Source: Pseudomonadota bacterium
GTDB taxonomy: Bacteria; Bdellovibrionota; FAC87; UBA2466
Length of the DNA stretch: 64,000 nt
Assembly: GCA_009927165.1 (NCBI GenBank)
Contig: RFNO01000108.1
Span: 1-64,000 of the forward strand
Reading direction: 5' to 3'
The notes under the pieces were generated by a model. That model did not search any database, had not been told where the DNA came from, and saw nothing but the letters and a program-made list of their open reading frames with translations. Shown one piece after another: positions 34,925-44,684 of the stretch. The stretch's first letter is position 1, and each line of letters begins with the position of its first letter. A program made the position numbers and the translations under genes.

Positions 34925-35742
34925 GAACCAGGTTGTTTTTTGGAATTCCGGCAGCAATCGTACTTCTTGGTTTGGTTCTTTGGGCACCCACTTGGCTGAT
35001 CCAATTAACTGTTTTAATCGCCGCTGCTTTCGCCTATTTGGAATATGACCGTCTCATGTTTCAAAATCGTTCCGTTTTTCGGTGGATACTGATGACGAGT
35101 CTCGTGCTAGCAATAATTTATCAGATAGGAAGAAGCGAGCAAAATGCATTTCATCTGATCACTCTTTCGTTCGTAGCTATATGTTCTTCCATTTTGTTTC
35201 AGTACCAAACAGGAGATTTTATTGAGGCTGTTCGTGCTCTGTCACTTCAGCTTTTAGGTCTTTTTTATGTTTGCTCCTTATTTGGGTTTTTGGTTCCGAT
35301 CGCACATTGGGCCGACACTGGAAGATTTTATTTGCTTTATTTATTCTTGTTAGTGTTTCTTGGGGACACAACGGCCTATTTTGCGGGAATGAAGTGGGGG
35401 CAAACAAAGCTGGCCGAAAAAATCAGTCCGAATAAGACAGTCGAGGGTGCAGTGGCAGCGATGCTGTCTTCCGTAGTCATTACTTGGGTCTGGATAGCAT
35501 TCATTTATCCGGAAACAGTTGAAAAATCAGTCTATCGAAATTTAATCCTGTTTTCTCCTGTGTTGAGTTTACTTGCTCAGGGGGGTGATCTCTTTGAATC
35601 CGTGCTTAAAAGAAGTCAGTCCCAAAAGGACTCGGGGGTGTTTTTGCCGGGCCATGGCGGAATTCTTGATAGAATTGACGGTTTGGCTTTCACCGGTCCC
35701 GCATTTTATCTTTTTATCTATTACTTCTTGGGGAGGTATTAA
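34921..35742 (+). CDS. cdsA: Phosphatidate cytidylyltransferase
   Basis: CdsA makes CDP-diacylglycerol from phosphatidate and CTP in the inner membrane. The C-terminal signature SVLKRSQSQKDSG-x-PGHGGILDRID is complete. About seven to eight transmembrane helices fill the 273 residues. The ATG overlaps the uppS stop (ATGA). It shares a pathway with PlsY at 3.6 kb. Confidence 0.95.
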   Translation: MRTRLFFGIPAAIVLLGLVLWAPTWLIQLTVLIAAAFAYLEYDRLMFQNRSVFRWILMTSLVLAIIYQIGRSEQNAFHLITLSFVAICSSILFQYQTGDFIEAVRALSLQLLGLFYVCSLFGFLVPIAHWADTGRFYLLYLFLLVFLGDTTAYFAGMKWGQTKLAEKISPNKTVEGAVAAMLSSVVITWVWIAFIYPETVEKSVYRNLILFSPVLSLLAQGGDLFESVLKRSQSQKDSGVFLPGHGGILDRIDGLAFTGPAFYLFIYYFLGRY

Positions 35743-35745
35743 TTG

Positions 35746-36906
35746 ATGCCGTTGAGAGGTATTTCCGTACTTGGCTCTACCGGCACCATCGGTAGATTCA
35801 CTCTGGAATTAGTCGATGCTTTTCCAGGCCAATTCAAAGTATCTAGTTTGGCTGCTGGTCGTAATCGAGAACTGCTTCAGAAACAAATTATCAAATATGA
35901 ACCAGATGTAGTGAGTGTTCTTCACGAAGAAGATGCGAAGTGGTTAAAGAAAGAGTTCCCAAAGCTTCATGTCGATTTCGGAGCCAGGGGTGTAAGAGCA
36001 TGTATTGATGCGCACAACGTAGATGTTGTGATTGTGGGTATTGTCGGTTTCGCCGGACTTGAGCCTGCTCTTCACGCTGTCAGAAGGAAAAAAACGGTTG
36101 GATTGGCTAATAAGGAATCTCTAGTCACTGCTGGGGTGTTATTTCGGAAAGAAATGGAATTAAGTAACTCGTTGGTAGTGCCGGTAGACAGCGAACATAA
36201 TGCTCTTTATCAGCTCTTGAAGGGAGTGAGTGCAGAAGAAGTCGAGAGTATTGTTCTTACGGCTAGTGGAGGGCCTTTTCTGAAGACTTCAGTTCAAGAT
36301 CTTGAAAAAGTAACTCCTTCGATGGCAACTACCCATCCTAATTGGAAAATGGGGCCCAAGATCTCGGTGGATTCAGCCACATTGATGAACAAGGGGCTTG
36401 AAGTCATCGAAGCTCATTTTTTATTTAGTTTTCCGGACAGTAAAATAGAGGTCTGGGTTCATCCTCAAAGTATCGTTCATGGAGCCGTTTGGTTAACTGA
36501 TAACACGAACTTTGCACAACTTTCGGTCCCCGACATGAAGTCAGCTATAGGTTACACTTTATCTTTCCCGGAACGACTGAAATCAACGGTTCCTAAACTT
36601 TCTTTATCGCAGATGGCGAAATTGGAGTTTTTTGAGCCCGATAACGATAAGTTTCCCTGCTTAAATTTAGCCCGAACGGCACTTCGAAATGGGCAGAGTT
36701 ATGTCATTGCCTTGAATGCTGCAAACGAAGTTGCAGTTGAGGCATTTTTATCGGAACAAATCCGATTTCTTCAAATTCCACAAGTGATTGACGCCACTTT
36801 GCAAGCTCTTCAAGTGCCATCGATAGAATGCTTGGAAGATGTTTATGAAGCTGACCAAGTGAGTAGAAAGCTCAGCCGAGAAATCCTCAGGCGTTGGAAT
36901 AAGTAA
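35746..36906 (+). CDS. dxr: 1-deoxy-D-xylulose 5-phosphate reductoisomerase
   Basis: Dxr makes 2-C-methyl-D-erythritol 4-phosphate, the first committed step of the MEP isoprenoid pathway. ATG 35746 is preferred over TTG 35743, with GGGAGG nine bases upstream. The NADPH motif GSTGTIG, NKESLVTAG, the SEHNALYQ loop and KISVDSATLMNKGLE are conserved. IspD and IspF, later steps, are at 44-45 kb, and UppS uses the product. Confidence 0.95.
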   Translation: MPLRGISVLGSTGTIGRFTLELVDAFPGQFKVSSLAAGRNRELLQKQIIKYEPDVVSVLHEEDAKWLKKEFPKLHVDFGARGVRACIDAHNVDVVIVGIVGFAGLEPALHAVRRKKTVGLANKESLVTAGVLFRKEMELSNSLVVPVDSEHNALYQLLKGVSAEEVESIVLTASGGPFLKTSVQDLEKVTPSMATTHPNWKMGPKISVDSATLMNKGLEVIEAHFLFSFPDSKIEVWVHPQSIVHGAVWLTDNTNFAQLSVPDMKSAIGYTLSFPERLKSTVPKLSLSQMAKLEFFEPDNDKFPCLNLARTALRNGQSYVIALNAANEVAVEAFLSEQIRFLQIPQVIDATLQALQVPSIECLEDVYEADQVSRKLSREILRRWNK

Positions 36907-36919
36907 CCAATAAGTCCCC

Positions 36920-36948
36920 TTGTCCCGGCTATAAAAATCCCCTATGAT
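36920..36948 (+). promoter_or_regulatory. Sigma-70-like promoter for rseP
   Basis: TTGTCC and TATGAT are separated by exactly 17 bases in the short gap between dxr and rseP. The -10 box matches the consensus at five of six positions and the -35 box at four. It would allow rseP-phoH to be read independently of the upstream run. Confidence 0.5.
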
Positions 36949-36969
36949 TAAGGCTATTTGGGAGGTCAG

Positions 36970-38628
36970 GTGTTAACATCTGTCATCGGCGTTATTGTCT
37001 TATTGGGCGGGCTCATTTTCTTTCATGAACTCGGACATTACTCGGTTGCGAAATTTTTTAAGGTCAAAGTCGAAGCTTTTTCACTGGGATTTGGAAAAAA
37101 AATCTTTAAAAAGCGCTGGGGAGAAACCGAATACTGTTTGTCGCTCATTCCTTTAGGTGGCTACGTTAAGTTAATGGGCGACGATCCCTATCAACCTGTT
37201 CCTGCCGACGAAGTTGCGCGAGCTTTTTCTACTCAAGCGCTTTATAAAAGATTTTTGATTGTAGCGGCCGGGCCATTGGCAAATCTGATCTTGGCCTATG
37301 CTCTTTTTATTATCGTATTTTGGGTAGGCCAGCCGCAAGTAAATACTCGTCTTGGAAACGTTTCCAATGGAAGCCCAGCTTGGAAAGCAGGTCTTCGGTC
37401 AGGAGATAAAATTCTTAGCTTGAACTCGGAGAGTGTCCTCACGTGGCAGCAAATGGATGAGTGGCTGCGCGTACACGAAGGACAAACAGCTGAACTTTTG
37501 ATTGAGCGTAATCAGTCAGAGCTAAAATTATCGGTTCCCGTTTCCCGTGTCCAAGGGAAGAACCCTTATGGTGAAGATGAAATGGTGGGGGGCATTAAGG
37601 GAATCAGCCCCACTCCACTCGCATCAGTGGTAGGGGTTTCCGACCCGAAATCTTTGGCCTCTCAGGCGGGGATTCGTACAGGCGATCTCATTAAACGAGT
37701 GGGTTCAAAGCCTGTTTTAACGTATGAAGATTTAGACAAGGAAATCACGGCGCAATGGCAACGTTCGCTTACCCTTACGTATCAACGTTCCGCAGAAAGT
37801 CCATCCAAAGAAGGAGCGGAAGTTTCTGTAGAACTGAAATTACCCGAAAAGCCGGTAAGCACTGCGGGATTCCAGGGGGTAGCTGATGCCCTTGGTCTTT
37901 CGGCTGCTGATACTTTTGTGCGTCAGGTATCCAAAGATAGTCCCGCAGAAACGGGTGGTCTCAAAGCTGGCGATCACATTTTGAAAGTGGGGGAGGAGCG
38001 TGTTTATAACTTTGAATCGATTGTTGAAGCAGTGCAGGACTATGGCAATCGAGGAACACCCATCACTTTAACCGTGCAAAGGGACGGCAAAACTGAGTCG
38101 ATGACATTTAAACCTATAGAGACCACTCAGGAAGATCCCATTACTCAACAGCCTATTAAGAAATTCATTATTGGCTTTGCACCCCAATTAGTTTTTAGGG
38201 AACCCGAAACTACCAAAGTACAAATCCGAAATCTTTTACCCTTGTTGGGTAAAGCAGTGAATGAGACGAATCAGTTAGCAAAAAAGATGGTAATCAGCTT
38301 GGTTAAGCTTGCGACTGGGAGCATTTCTCTCAAGAATTTAGGAGGGCCTGTACTAATCGCAACCGTAGCCGGAAAAAGTCTCGATGCAGGTATTGTTCAG
38401 TTTCTTCAAATGATGGCGCTTATCAGCATTAATTTATTTCTATTGAATTTGTTTCCCGTTCCAATTTTAGACGGGGGCCACCTCTTGTTCTTTTCGATCG
38501 AAGCAATAAAAGGAAAGCCAGTAACCATCCGAACGATGGAAATTGCCAATCAGATTGGAATGGTTTTCATTTTGATGCTCGTCGTGTTAACTTTATTTAA
38601 CGACATCTCGAGGATAATACCCCATTGA
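36970..38628 (+). CDS. rseP: Site-2 intramembrane metalloprotease RseP with three PDZ-like domains
   Basis: RseP cleaves membrane-bound anti-sigma factors and signal-peptide remnants. The start is GTG 36970 behind GGAGGTCAG (track TTG 36958 overlaps that site). The zinc motif HELGH is in the first helix and the second active-site motif LDGGH is near the C-terminus. Between them three PDZ-like units are visible (NGSPAWKAGLRSGD, DPKSLASQAGIRTGD, DSPAETGGLKAGD), where E. coli RseP has two. This explains the length of about 552 against 450. The gene order after dxr is the usual one. Confidence 0.94.
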   Translation: MLTSVIGVIVLLGGLIFFHELGHYSVAKFFKVKVEAFSLGFGKKIFKKRWGETEYCLSLIPLGGYVKLMGDDPYQPVPADEVARAFSTQALYKRFLIVAAGPLANLILAYALFIIVFWVGQPQVNTRLGNVSNGSPAWKAGLRSGDKILSLNSESVLTWQQMDEWLRVHEGQTAELLIERNQSELKLSVPVSRVQGKNPYGEDEMVGGIKGISPTPLASVVGVSDPKSLASQAGIRTGDLIKRVGSKPVLTYEDLDKEITAQWQRSLTLTYQRSAESPSKEGAEVSVELKLPEKPVSTAGFQGVADALGLSAADTFVRQVSKDSPAETGGLKAGDHILKVGEERVYNFESIVEAVQDYGNRGTPITLTVQRDGKTESMTFKPIETTQEDPITQQPIKKFIIGFAPQLVFREPETTKVQIRNLLPLLGKAVNETNQLAKKMVISLVKLATGSISLKNLGGPVLIATVAGKSLDAGIVQFLQMMALISINLFLLNLFPVPILDGGHLLFFSIEAIKGKPVTIRTMEIANQIGMVFILMLVVLTLFNDISRIIPH

Positions 38629-39953
38629 AGAAAACTTTCGTTTTAGATACCAGTGTAATTCTTTATGACCCCCAATGTATCTATAAGTTCGACGACAATG
38701 TTGTTGTCGTTCCCATAACCGTCTTGGAGGAAATGGATCGCTTTAAAAAGGATCTCACCGAGATTGGTCGAAATGCACGACACTTTTCCCGCTATTTAGA
38801 TGAAATAAGGAAAAAAGGATCGCTTACAAACGGAGTTGAGATTGGCAAAAAGGGGACCCTCATTGTTGATCTGTTCCGAGATGCAGAGAAGTATCTTCCC
38901 TCTGATATGTCACAAGAGAAGAATGATCACAAAATTCTCGCTGTGGCGTTGAAGTTTCGGCAGGAAAAAACCAATACTTCAGTAGTTTTTGTTACTAAAG
39001 ATGTAAATCTTCGAGTTAAAGCTGACGCTTTAGGCATTAATTCCGTGGATTACGATTCGTCTAGAGTAAGTATCGATGAACTCTACACGGGAATTGTGAC
39101 TATGGATGTTCCCTCCGATGTTGTGGATAAGTTTCTGATCGAAAAGCGATTACCCATGCAACAGCAGGAACTCTTTGCAAATACTTATGTTATTTTGAAA
39201 GACCAAAAAGATCCTGAACACGTCGCTACGGCTCGTTACTCAGCTAAGTTAAACGAGCTAGTTCCTCTGAAGCTTGCTCCTCAAGGTGTTTGGGGCATTA
39301 AACCGAGAAATGCCGAGCAGGCTTGTATCATGGACGCTTTGCTTGACGACGAACTCTCTTTAGTAAGTCTCGTAGGTAAAGCTGGTACCGGAAAAACGTT
39401 AATGGCACTTGCTTGCGGTCTGCAAAAGACTATTGATGATGGCAAGTATCAAAAGCTTTTAGTTTCGAGACCCATATTTCCACTGGGAAAAGATATTGGT
39501 TATTTACCGGGCGAGATCGAAGAAAAATTAAACCCTTGGATGCAGCCTATTTTTGACAATGTTGATTACATTGTATCGTTTAGCGCAGGGGAAAAACCGC
39601 AAAAGCGCCCGAATCGTCGAGCATGGCAGGAGCTAATTAATCAAGGGATGCTGCAAATTGAGCCGCTCACATACATTCGTGGAAGAAGTTTGGCTTATCA
39701 GTATTTAATAGTTGATGAGTCCCAAAACCTCACGCCACATGAAATTAAGACGATTATTACTCGGGCCGGTGAGGGCACAAAAGTTGTACTTACTGGCGAT
39801 TGCTATCAAATTGATAATCCGTACATCGATTCCTCCAATAACGGTCTTACTTATGTAGTGGAGAGATTTAAAAGAGAAGAGATTTCAGGCCATGTGACGT
39901 TAACTAAGGGAGAAAGATCTCAACTGGCAGAAATTGCAACCAATCTGCTTTAG
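38625..39953 (+). CDS. PIN domain-PhoH ATPase fusion (PhoH2/YlaK type)
   Basis: The TTG start overlaps the rseP stop (TTGA). Residues about 1-150 are a PIN nuclease domain (VLDTSVILYDP, VLEEMDRFKK, NDHKILAVALKF, FVTKDVNLR with its acidic residues). From about 240 a PhoH-type P-loop ATPase follows (Walker A VGKAGTGKT, Walker B LIVDESQN). Such fusions are linked to RNA unwinding and cleavage in mycobacteria. Here the neighbour is a small ribbon-helix-helix protein rather than the PhoAT antitoxin. Confidence 0.93.
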   Translation: MKKTFVLDTSVILYDPQCIYKFDDNVVVVPITVLEEMDRFKKDLTEIGRNARHFSRYLDEIRKKGSLTNGVEIGKKGTLIVDLFRDAEKYLPSDMSQEKNDHKILAVALKFRQEKTNTSVVFVTKDVNLRVKADALGINSVDYDSSRVSIDELYTGIVTMDVPSDVVDKFLIEKRLPMQQQELFANTYVILKDQKDPEHVATARYSAKLNELVPLKLAPQGVWGIKPRNAEQACIMDALLDDELSLVSLVGKAGTGKTLMALACGLQKTIDDGKYQKLLVSRPIFPLGKDIGYLPGEIEEKLNPWMQPIFDNVDYIVSFSAGEKPQKRPNRRAWQELINQGMLQIEPLTYIRGRSLAYQYLIVDESQNLTPHEIKTIITRAGEGTKVVLTGDCYQIDNPYIDSSNNGLTYVVERFKREEISGHVTLTKGERSQLAEIATNLL

Positions 39954-39960
39954 GGTGCGA

Positions 39961-39997
39961 AGTGTCATTTGACACTATATATATGGCTATGTAGTGT
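39961..39997 (+). promoter_or_regulatory. Palindromic operator overlapping a -35 box, upstream of the RHH gene
   Basis: AGTGTCATTTGACACT (39961-39976) is a 16-base palindrome with 7-bp perfect arms, starting seven bases after the phoH stop. Its right arm contains a consensus -35 TTGACA (39969-39974). ACACTA (39972-39977) and TAGTGT (39992-39997) form a second inverted pair, with the latter 17 bases after the -35 box, at the -10 position. Repeated half-sites around a promoter fit autoregulation by the RHH protein. Confidence 0.55.
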
Positions 39998-40040
39998 AAG
40001 CGAGAAATCAGTTTTGATTTCAGCAATTTCTAAGGTGTTT

Positions 40041-40265
40041 ATGGACCGTAAAAAAGTTTCAACCACAGTTTACATTACTCAGGACCAAAACAATCTCCTG
40101 AAGCTATTGAACTCCAAAACTAAAGTTCCTATTGCGGAGTATATTCGCGAGGGAATTAATCTGGTTTTAGAAAAACATAGGCACCAATTACCGGGGCAAC
40201 TTTCCCTTCTCCAGGAAGACGAATCAAAAGCCGATACCCGACAAACAAAGTTTCTTGATAACTAG
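40041..40265 (+). CDS. Small ribbon-helix-helix DNA-binding protein
   Basis: I start at ATG 40041 (74 residues) behind TAAGGTG; the track extends upstream into the operator region. STTVYITQDQNNLLKLL followed by PIAEYIREGINLVLEK matches the ribbon-helix-helix fold (CopG/Arc type). The tail is polar. No toxin gene is adjacent, so it is probably a stand-alone transcriptional regulator that may bind the palindrome 65-80 bases upstream. lepA follows within 12 bases and could be under the same control. Confidence 0.75.
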   Translation: MDRKKVSTTVYITQDQNNLLKLLNSKTKVPIAEYIREGINLVLEKHRHQLPGQLSLLQEDESKADTRQTKFLDN

Positions 40266-40277
40266 GTGGTTGTTGGT

Positions 40278-42077
40278 GTGACGGATCCTAAACTCATACG
40301 AAATTTCAGCATCATTGCTCATATTGATCACGGCAAATCCACGCTTGCCGATCGAATTCTCGAAGTAACAGGAGCGTTGTCAAAGCGTGAAATGCGGGCT
40401 CAGTTCATGGACAAGATGGACATTGAACGAGAGCGGGGCATCACCATCAAAGCACAAACAGCCCGACTCCATTTTACGGCGAAAGACGGTAAGGAATATA
40501 TTCTTAATCTCATCGATACTCCCGGACACGTTGATTTTGTCTATGAAGTGTCTCGAAGTTTAGCTGCTTGTGAAGGTGCCATTCTAGTAGTTGATGCATC
40601 TCAAGGAGTAGAAGCTCAAACATTAGCCAATGTCTATTTAGCTTTAGATAACAACTTAGAGATTGTTCCTGTTCTCAATAAGATTGATTTGCCGGGCGCA
40701 GATGTGGACCGAGCCAAAAAAGAAATTGAAGATATCATCGGTATTCCAACAGATCATTCCATCCCTATTAGCGCTAAAGAAGGTATCAACATAAGAGAAG
40801 CTTTAGAGAAAGTAGTTGAGATTATTCCCCCACCCAAAGGGAGTTCTCAAGGACCTCTCCAAGCTCTAATTTTTGATGCTTGGTTTGATCCTTATCAAGG
40901 AGTTGTCGTCCAATTTCGTGTAGTGCATGGTGCTTTAAAAATTGGCGACAAGATCAAAATGATGAACACGGGGACTGAGCATGAAGTCCTGCGCTTAGGA
41001 ACGTTTTCTCCTCATCCGACCGATGTGAAGGAACTAGGAGTTGGCGAAGTAGGATTTCTGACTGCCAACATAAAAACTGTAAGAGATGTAAAAATTGGGG
41101 ATACTCTTACCCATCTTCAAAAGCCAGCTTCAACGGCTCTTTCAGGTTTTAAAGAAGTCAAAGCCATGGTTTTCAGTGGAATTTATCCTGTTGATAGTTC
41201 TGATTATCCCAATCTTAAAGTTGCCATGGAAAAACTCAGTTTGAATGACAGTTCATTCACTTTTGAAATGGAAACTTCTGAAGCGCTGGGATTTGGGTTT
41301 CGTTGCGGTTTCCTTGGCCTTTTGCACATGGAGATTGTTCAGGAGAGAATTGAGAGGGAATTCGGAATTCCTCTAGTCACAACAGCGCCTAGCGTGGTTT
41401 ACCGGGTGAACACAACTCAGGGAGAAACACTTCATATTTACAACCCATCCGATTTACCCCCCCCGCAAAATATCGCATCAATTGAGGAGCCGATTGTACA
41501 TGCGACTATTCATACGCCAGAGACCTTTTTGGGTAATTTGATAAAGCTTTGTGAAGAAAAGCGAGGGACACAAACGAGACTTCATTATCACTCACCCAAA
41601 CATATCGTTTTGGAATACGATATTCCCTTTAATGAAATTGTCCTCTCCTTCTATGACAAACTTAAAAGCATGAGCAAAGGATATGCCAGCCTGGACTATG
41701 AATTCGTTCGATTTGAAGAAAGTGATCTTGTTAAATTAGATCTCTTGGTAAATGGAAATCCAGTCGATGCTCTCAGCTGGATTATTCACCGAGAAAAAGC
41801 TTACTACCGTGGTAGAGAACTAGCCTCCAAAATGAAAGAACTTATTGAAAGGCAAATGTTTGAAGTGGTTATCCAAGCAGCCATCGGGAGCAAGATCATT
41901 GCTCGCGAGCGCATTGCTCCGCTGAGAAAAAATGTGATTGCGAAATGTTATGGCGGAGACATCACTCGAAAACGTAAACTTCTGGAAAAACAAAAAGAGG
42001 GAAAAAAGCGAATGAAGCAAGTGGGTAATGTGGAAATTCCTCAAGAAGCCTTCTTGGCCGCTCTCTCTTTAGATTAA
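40278..42077 (+). CDS. lepA: Elongation factor 4 (LepA)
   Basis: This translational GTPase acts on stalled or mistranslocated ribosomes. I prefer GTG 40278, six bases after AGGTGG, over the track's 40266. G1 AHIDHGKST, the G2 region [10 protein letters not shown]3 DTPGHVDF and G4 NKIDLPGAD are present, as is the LepA-specific C-terminal domain ([24 protein letters not shown]). About 600 residues, as expected. lepB follows after two bases, the conserved lepA-lepB pair. Confidence 0.96.
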   Translation: MTDPKLIRNFSIIAHIDHGKSTLADRILEVTGALSKREMRAQFMDKMDIERERGITIKAQTARLHFTAKDGKEYILNLIDTPGHVDFVYEVSRSLAACEGAILVVDASQGVEAQTLANVYLALDNNLEIVPVLNKIDLPGADVDRAKKEIEDIIGIPTDHSIPISAKEGINIREALEKVVEIIPPPKGSSQGPLQALIFDAWFDPYQGVVVQFRVVHGALKIGDKIKMMNTGTEHEVLRLGTFSPHPTDVKELGVGEVGFLTANIKTVRDVKIGDTLTHLQKPASTALSGFKEVKAMVFSGIYPVDSSDYPNLKVAMEKLSLNDSSFTFEMETSEALGFGFRCGFLGLLHMEIVQERIEREFGIPLVTTAPSVVYRVNTTQGETLHIYNPSDLPPPQNIASIEEPIVHATIHTPETFLGNLIKLCEEKRGTQTRLHYHSPKHIVLEYDIPFNEIVLSFYDKLKSMSKGYASLDYEFVRFEESDLVKLDLLVNGNPVDALSWIIHREKAYYRGRELASKMKELIERQMFEVVIQAAIGSKIIARERIAPLRKNVIAKCYGGDITRKRKLLEKQKEGKKRMKQVGNVEIPQEAFLAALSLD

Positions 42078-42079
42078 GC

Positions 42080-42712
42080 ATGAAAGCTACTCAAGTCCTT
42101 AAAACATTCCTGATTGCCACAGTTTTAGCACTGGGAGTGAGGTTGTTTTTTGTTGAAGATTTTAGAGTATCTTCCGATTCAATGATCCCAAATCTATTTC
42201 AAGGAGATCTAATTTTTGTTTCCAAAAGTGCTTTTAGTCTAAGATTGCCTTTTTCTTCCTTTGAGCTGGTGAGGTTCAAAACTCCGAAACGTTCGGAAGT
42301 TGTCGCTTTTTCGGTGCCTGATCAGGGATTTGGTACGTACATAAAAAGAGTGGTTGCGATTGGTGGAGACCGAGTTGAAATAAAAGACGGTGCTCTTTGG
42401 GTGAATGGCGAGAAAGCAAGTTACGTCTACTTAGATGAAAACTCATATGAGAACGGATTGAAGGAATCTTGGTCAACTGGCATGAATTACTCCGTTTTAG
42501 CACCGGAAGAGAAAATGAAAGACTATGGACCTATTGATGTTCCAGCAGACCACTTTTTTGCTCTTGGAGATAATCGAAAAGAAAGCTTGGATTCTCGATT
42601 TTGGGGGCCTGTTCCTTATTCGTGTTTGAAAGGAAAAGTATCAATGGTGTGGCTTTCGGTAGGCCCAGAAGGTGCGCTTCGGTCGAGACGTTGGCTCACT
42701 TCCATTAACTAA
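42080..42712 (+). CDS. lepB: Signal peptidase I
   Basis: LepB removes signal peptides at the outer face of the inner membrane. A single N-terminal anchor (about 7-25) precedes the catalytic Ser34 in SSDSMIP and the general base Lys89 in YIKRVVAIGGD. The GDNRKESLDSRFWG box is intact. At 210 residues it is a short form with one membrane segment. Its stop overlaps the cysS stop in CTAA. Confidence 0.94.
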   Translation: MKATQVLKTFLIATVLALGVRLFFVEDFRVSSDSMIPNLFQGDLIFVSKSAFSLRLPFSSFELVRFKTPKRSEVVAFSVPDQGFGTYIKRVVAIGGDRVEIKDGALWVNGEKASYVYLDENSYENGLKESWSTGMNYSVLAPEEKMKDYGPIDVPADHFFALGDNRKESLDSRFWGPVPYSCLKGKVSMVWLSVGPEGALRSRRWLTSIN

Positions 42713-44196
42713 GACCCCAAGGTAAAAGAAACATCCCAATCAGTCCCTGTTACTTTATCTCTTAGCTCAATTCCCTGAGCAGAAAGTGTTGATCGAATAT
42801 CATCAGCCAACTGAAAATTTTTGGATTTTCGTGCCTCAATTCGCTGTTCAATCTGATCTAATATTTCTTTCTCAGTTAGGCCGCGCTCTTTCAAAAATAA
42901 AAGTCTGAGTTCCTTTAAAAAAGCAGTGGGATTTTCTCCAAAAAGATTCAACACCTGAGATACTTGACTGAGCTCGGAAGTGAAACGTTGCATCAGAGCA
43001 TGCGTGTGAGGACTGGGTTTAAATCCCTTTTTGTCGATATAGGCATTCACAGCTCTTATATAATCAAAAATCAAACCAAAAAGTTTTGCAGTATTAAAGT
43101 CATCATCCATGGCTGCACGCCATTGCTGTGAAAAATCTGTTCCTGCTTTCGAAAGATTCTGTTCTTCAATAGTGGGATTTGAACTCCCTTTTATCTCAAG
43201 AGTTTCAAGTTGGGATACTTTCTCCAGAGTTGTATAGATACGATGAATAGCTGCTTGATGCTCTTTTACTTGCCGTTCAGAAAAATCCAAAGTTGATCGA
43301 TAGTGGCCAGATAACAGAAAAAACTTCAAAACTTCTGCTGTAAATCGATTGATGAATTCGCGTACCAGCCAAATGTTGCCTAAGCTCTTACTCATTTTTT
43401 CTGATTGTACGGTAAGCATGTTGTTGTGCATCCAATATTTGGCGAAGACTTTTTTGGAAGCACCTTCAGACTGAGCTATTTCATTTTCATGATGAGGATG
43501 GATAAGATCCATTCCTCCGCCATGGATATCAAAAGTGTCACCCAAGTACTTTACAGACATGGCTGAACACTCAATATGCCAGCCGGGTCTGCCTGGTCCC
43601 CAAGGACTCTCCCAGCTTGGTTCAGAGGTTTCCTTCCGAGGTTTCCAGAGACTAAAATCTAGAGGATCTCTCTTTTTTTCATCTGGAGCCACTCGTGCAC
43701 CTACTAAGAGATCATCTAATCGTTTACCGGAAAGCTTTCCATAACCAGGAAAAGAACGGACCGAAAAAAATACTTCCCCATTGTCCGCAACGTAAGCCAA
43801 GCCATTTTTGAGAAGCTTTTCAATGATCGAAATAATTTCAGGAATGTGGTCGGTTACTTTGGGTTGAACATCGGGAGCCTCTACTTTGAGAAGTTTCATG
43901 TCTGTCTCAAATTCAAGTATGTATTTTTGAGTGATGACATCGGAAGAGACACCTTCCTCTTTTGCTTTTTGGATAATTTTGTCATCAACATCGGTGTAGT
44001 TCATAATCCGTGTGACTTGAAATCCGGAAAACTTTAAATAACGAGCAACGACATCAAAAAAAACGAGAGGACGGGCGTTTCCGATATGAATAAAATTATA
44101 AACTGTAGGCCCACAAACATACATTCGGATCTTGCCAGCTTCCAAGGGGACAAGCTCTTCTTTTTCTCTAGTAAGACTATTTGTAATCTGAATCAT
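42709..44196 (-). CDS. cysS: Cysteinyl-tRNA synthetase
   Basis: This class I synthetase has the HIGH-type motif FIHIGNAR, a KMSKSLGN loop and zinc-binding residues including the Cys in MYVCGPTVYN and WHIECSAM. Length of 495 is normal. The ATG overlaps the ispF stop (ATGA). The order carD-ispD-ispF-cysS is common in Deltaproteobacteria and relatives. Confidence 0.96.
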   Translation of the reverse strand: MIQITNSLTREKEELVPLEAGKIRMYVCGPTVYNFIHIGNARPLVFFDVVARYLKFSGFQVTRIMNYTDVDDKIIQKAKEEGVSSDVITQKYILEFETDMKLLKVEAPDVQPKVTDHIPEIISIIEKLLKNGLAYVADNGEVFFSVRSFPGYGKLSGKRLDDLLVGARVAPDEKKRDPLDFSLWKPRKETSEPSWESPWGPGRPGWHIECSAMSVKYLGDTFDIHGGGMDLIHPHHENEIAQSEGASKKVFAKYWMHNNMLTVQSEKMSKSLGNIWLVREFINRFTAEVLKFFLLSGHYRSTLDFSERQVKEHQAAIHRIYTTLEKVSQLETLEIKGSSNPTIEEQNLSKAGTDFSQQWRAAMDDDFNTAKLFGLIFDYIRAVNAYIDKKGFKPSPHTHALMQRFTSELSQVSQVLNLFGENPTAFLKELRLLFLKERGLTEKEILDQIEQRIEARKSKNFQLADDIRSTLSAQGIELRDKVTGTDWDVSFTLGS

Positions 44197-44684
44197 TTGT
44201 CGGCGAGTTCCTGGAGTTGAACGATAACTTGAGCTGAAATTGCTTTTCTTTCGCCTACCGGTCCCAAACCTTCCATCGTTTTCGCTTTTAAACTGATTTG
44301 GGTAAGCTCGATCTCGAGAACTTTCGCCATATTTTGTCGAATTTCGTCATGATGAGGAGCTAGTTTGGGTTCTTCGAGAAATACATTGGAATCTACTTGT
44401 TTCACTTGGTATCCATACTTGTGGATTTCTTGAAGTACAATTTTGAGAAATTCAGTACTGGAACGTCCCGAATTTTTGGGATCAGTATCTGAAAACCATT
44501 GTCCAATATCACCTAGGGCTAGAGCTCCTAAGCAAGCATCGGTTAACGCATGCAAGAGAACATCGCCATCTGAATGAGCTTGAATTCGATAGTAACAGGG
44601 GATGGCAATACCGCCTAAAAAGATACTCTCCCTCTTAATAGTGGGAATAAGGCGGTGGATGTCATATCCGATTCCTAATCGCAT
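44193..44684 (-). CDS. ispF: 2-C-methyl-D-erythritol 2,4-cyclodiphosphate synthase
   Basis: IspF cyclises CDP-ME 2-phosphate in the MEP pathway. The metal-binding GIGYDIHRL and HSDGDVLLHALTDA motifs and the ETMEGLG-like loop (KAKTMEGLGPVGE) are present in 163 residues. It overlaps the ispD end by ten bases. Confidence 0.96.
   Translation of the reverse strand: MRLGIGYDIHRLIPTIKRESIFLGGIAIPCYYRIQAHSDGDVLLHALTDACLGALALGDIGQWFSDTDPKNSGRSSTEFLKIVLQEIHKYGYQVKQVDSNVFLEEPKLAPHHDEIRQNMAKVLEIELTQISLKAKTMEGLGPVGERKAISAQVIVQLQELADK

Noticed and set aside
38625-40265. PhoH and RHH genes as a toxin-antitoxin pair
   Set aside because: The small gene has its own promoter and lies downstream, whereas PhoAT antitoxin genes precede phoH2; the PIN-PhoH protein is in a housekeeping run.
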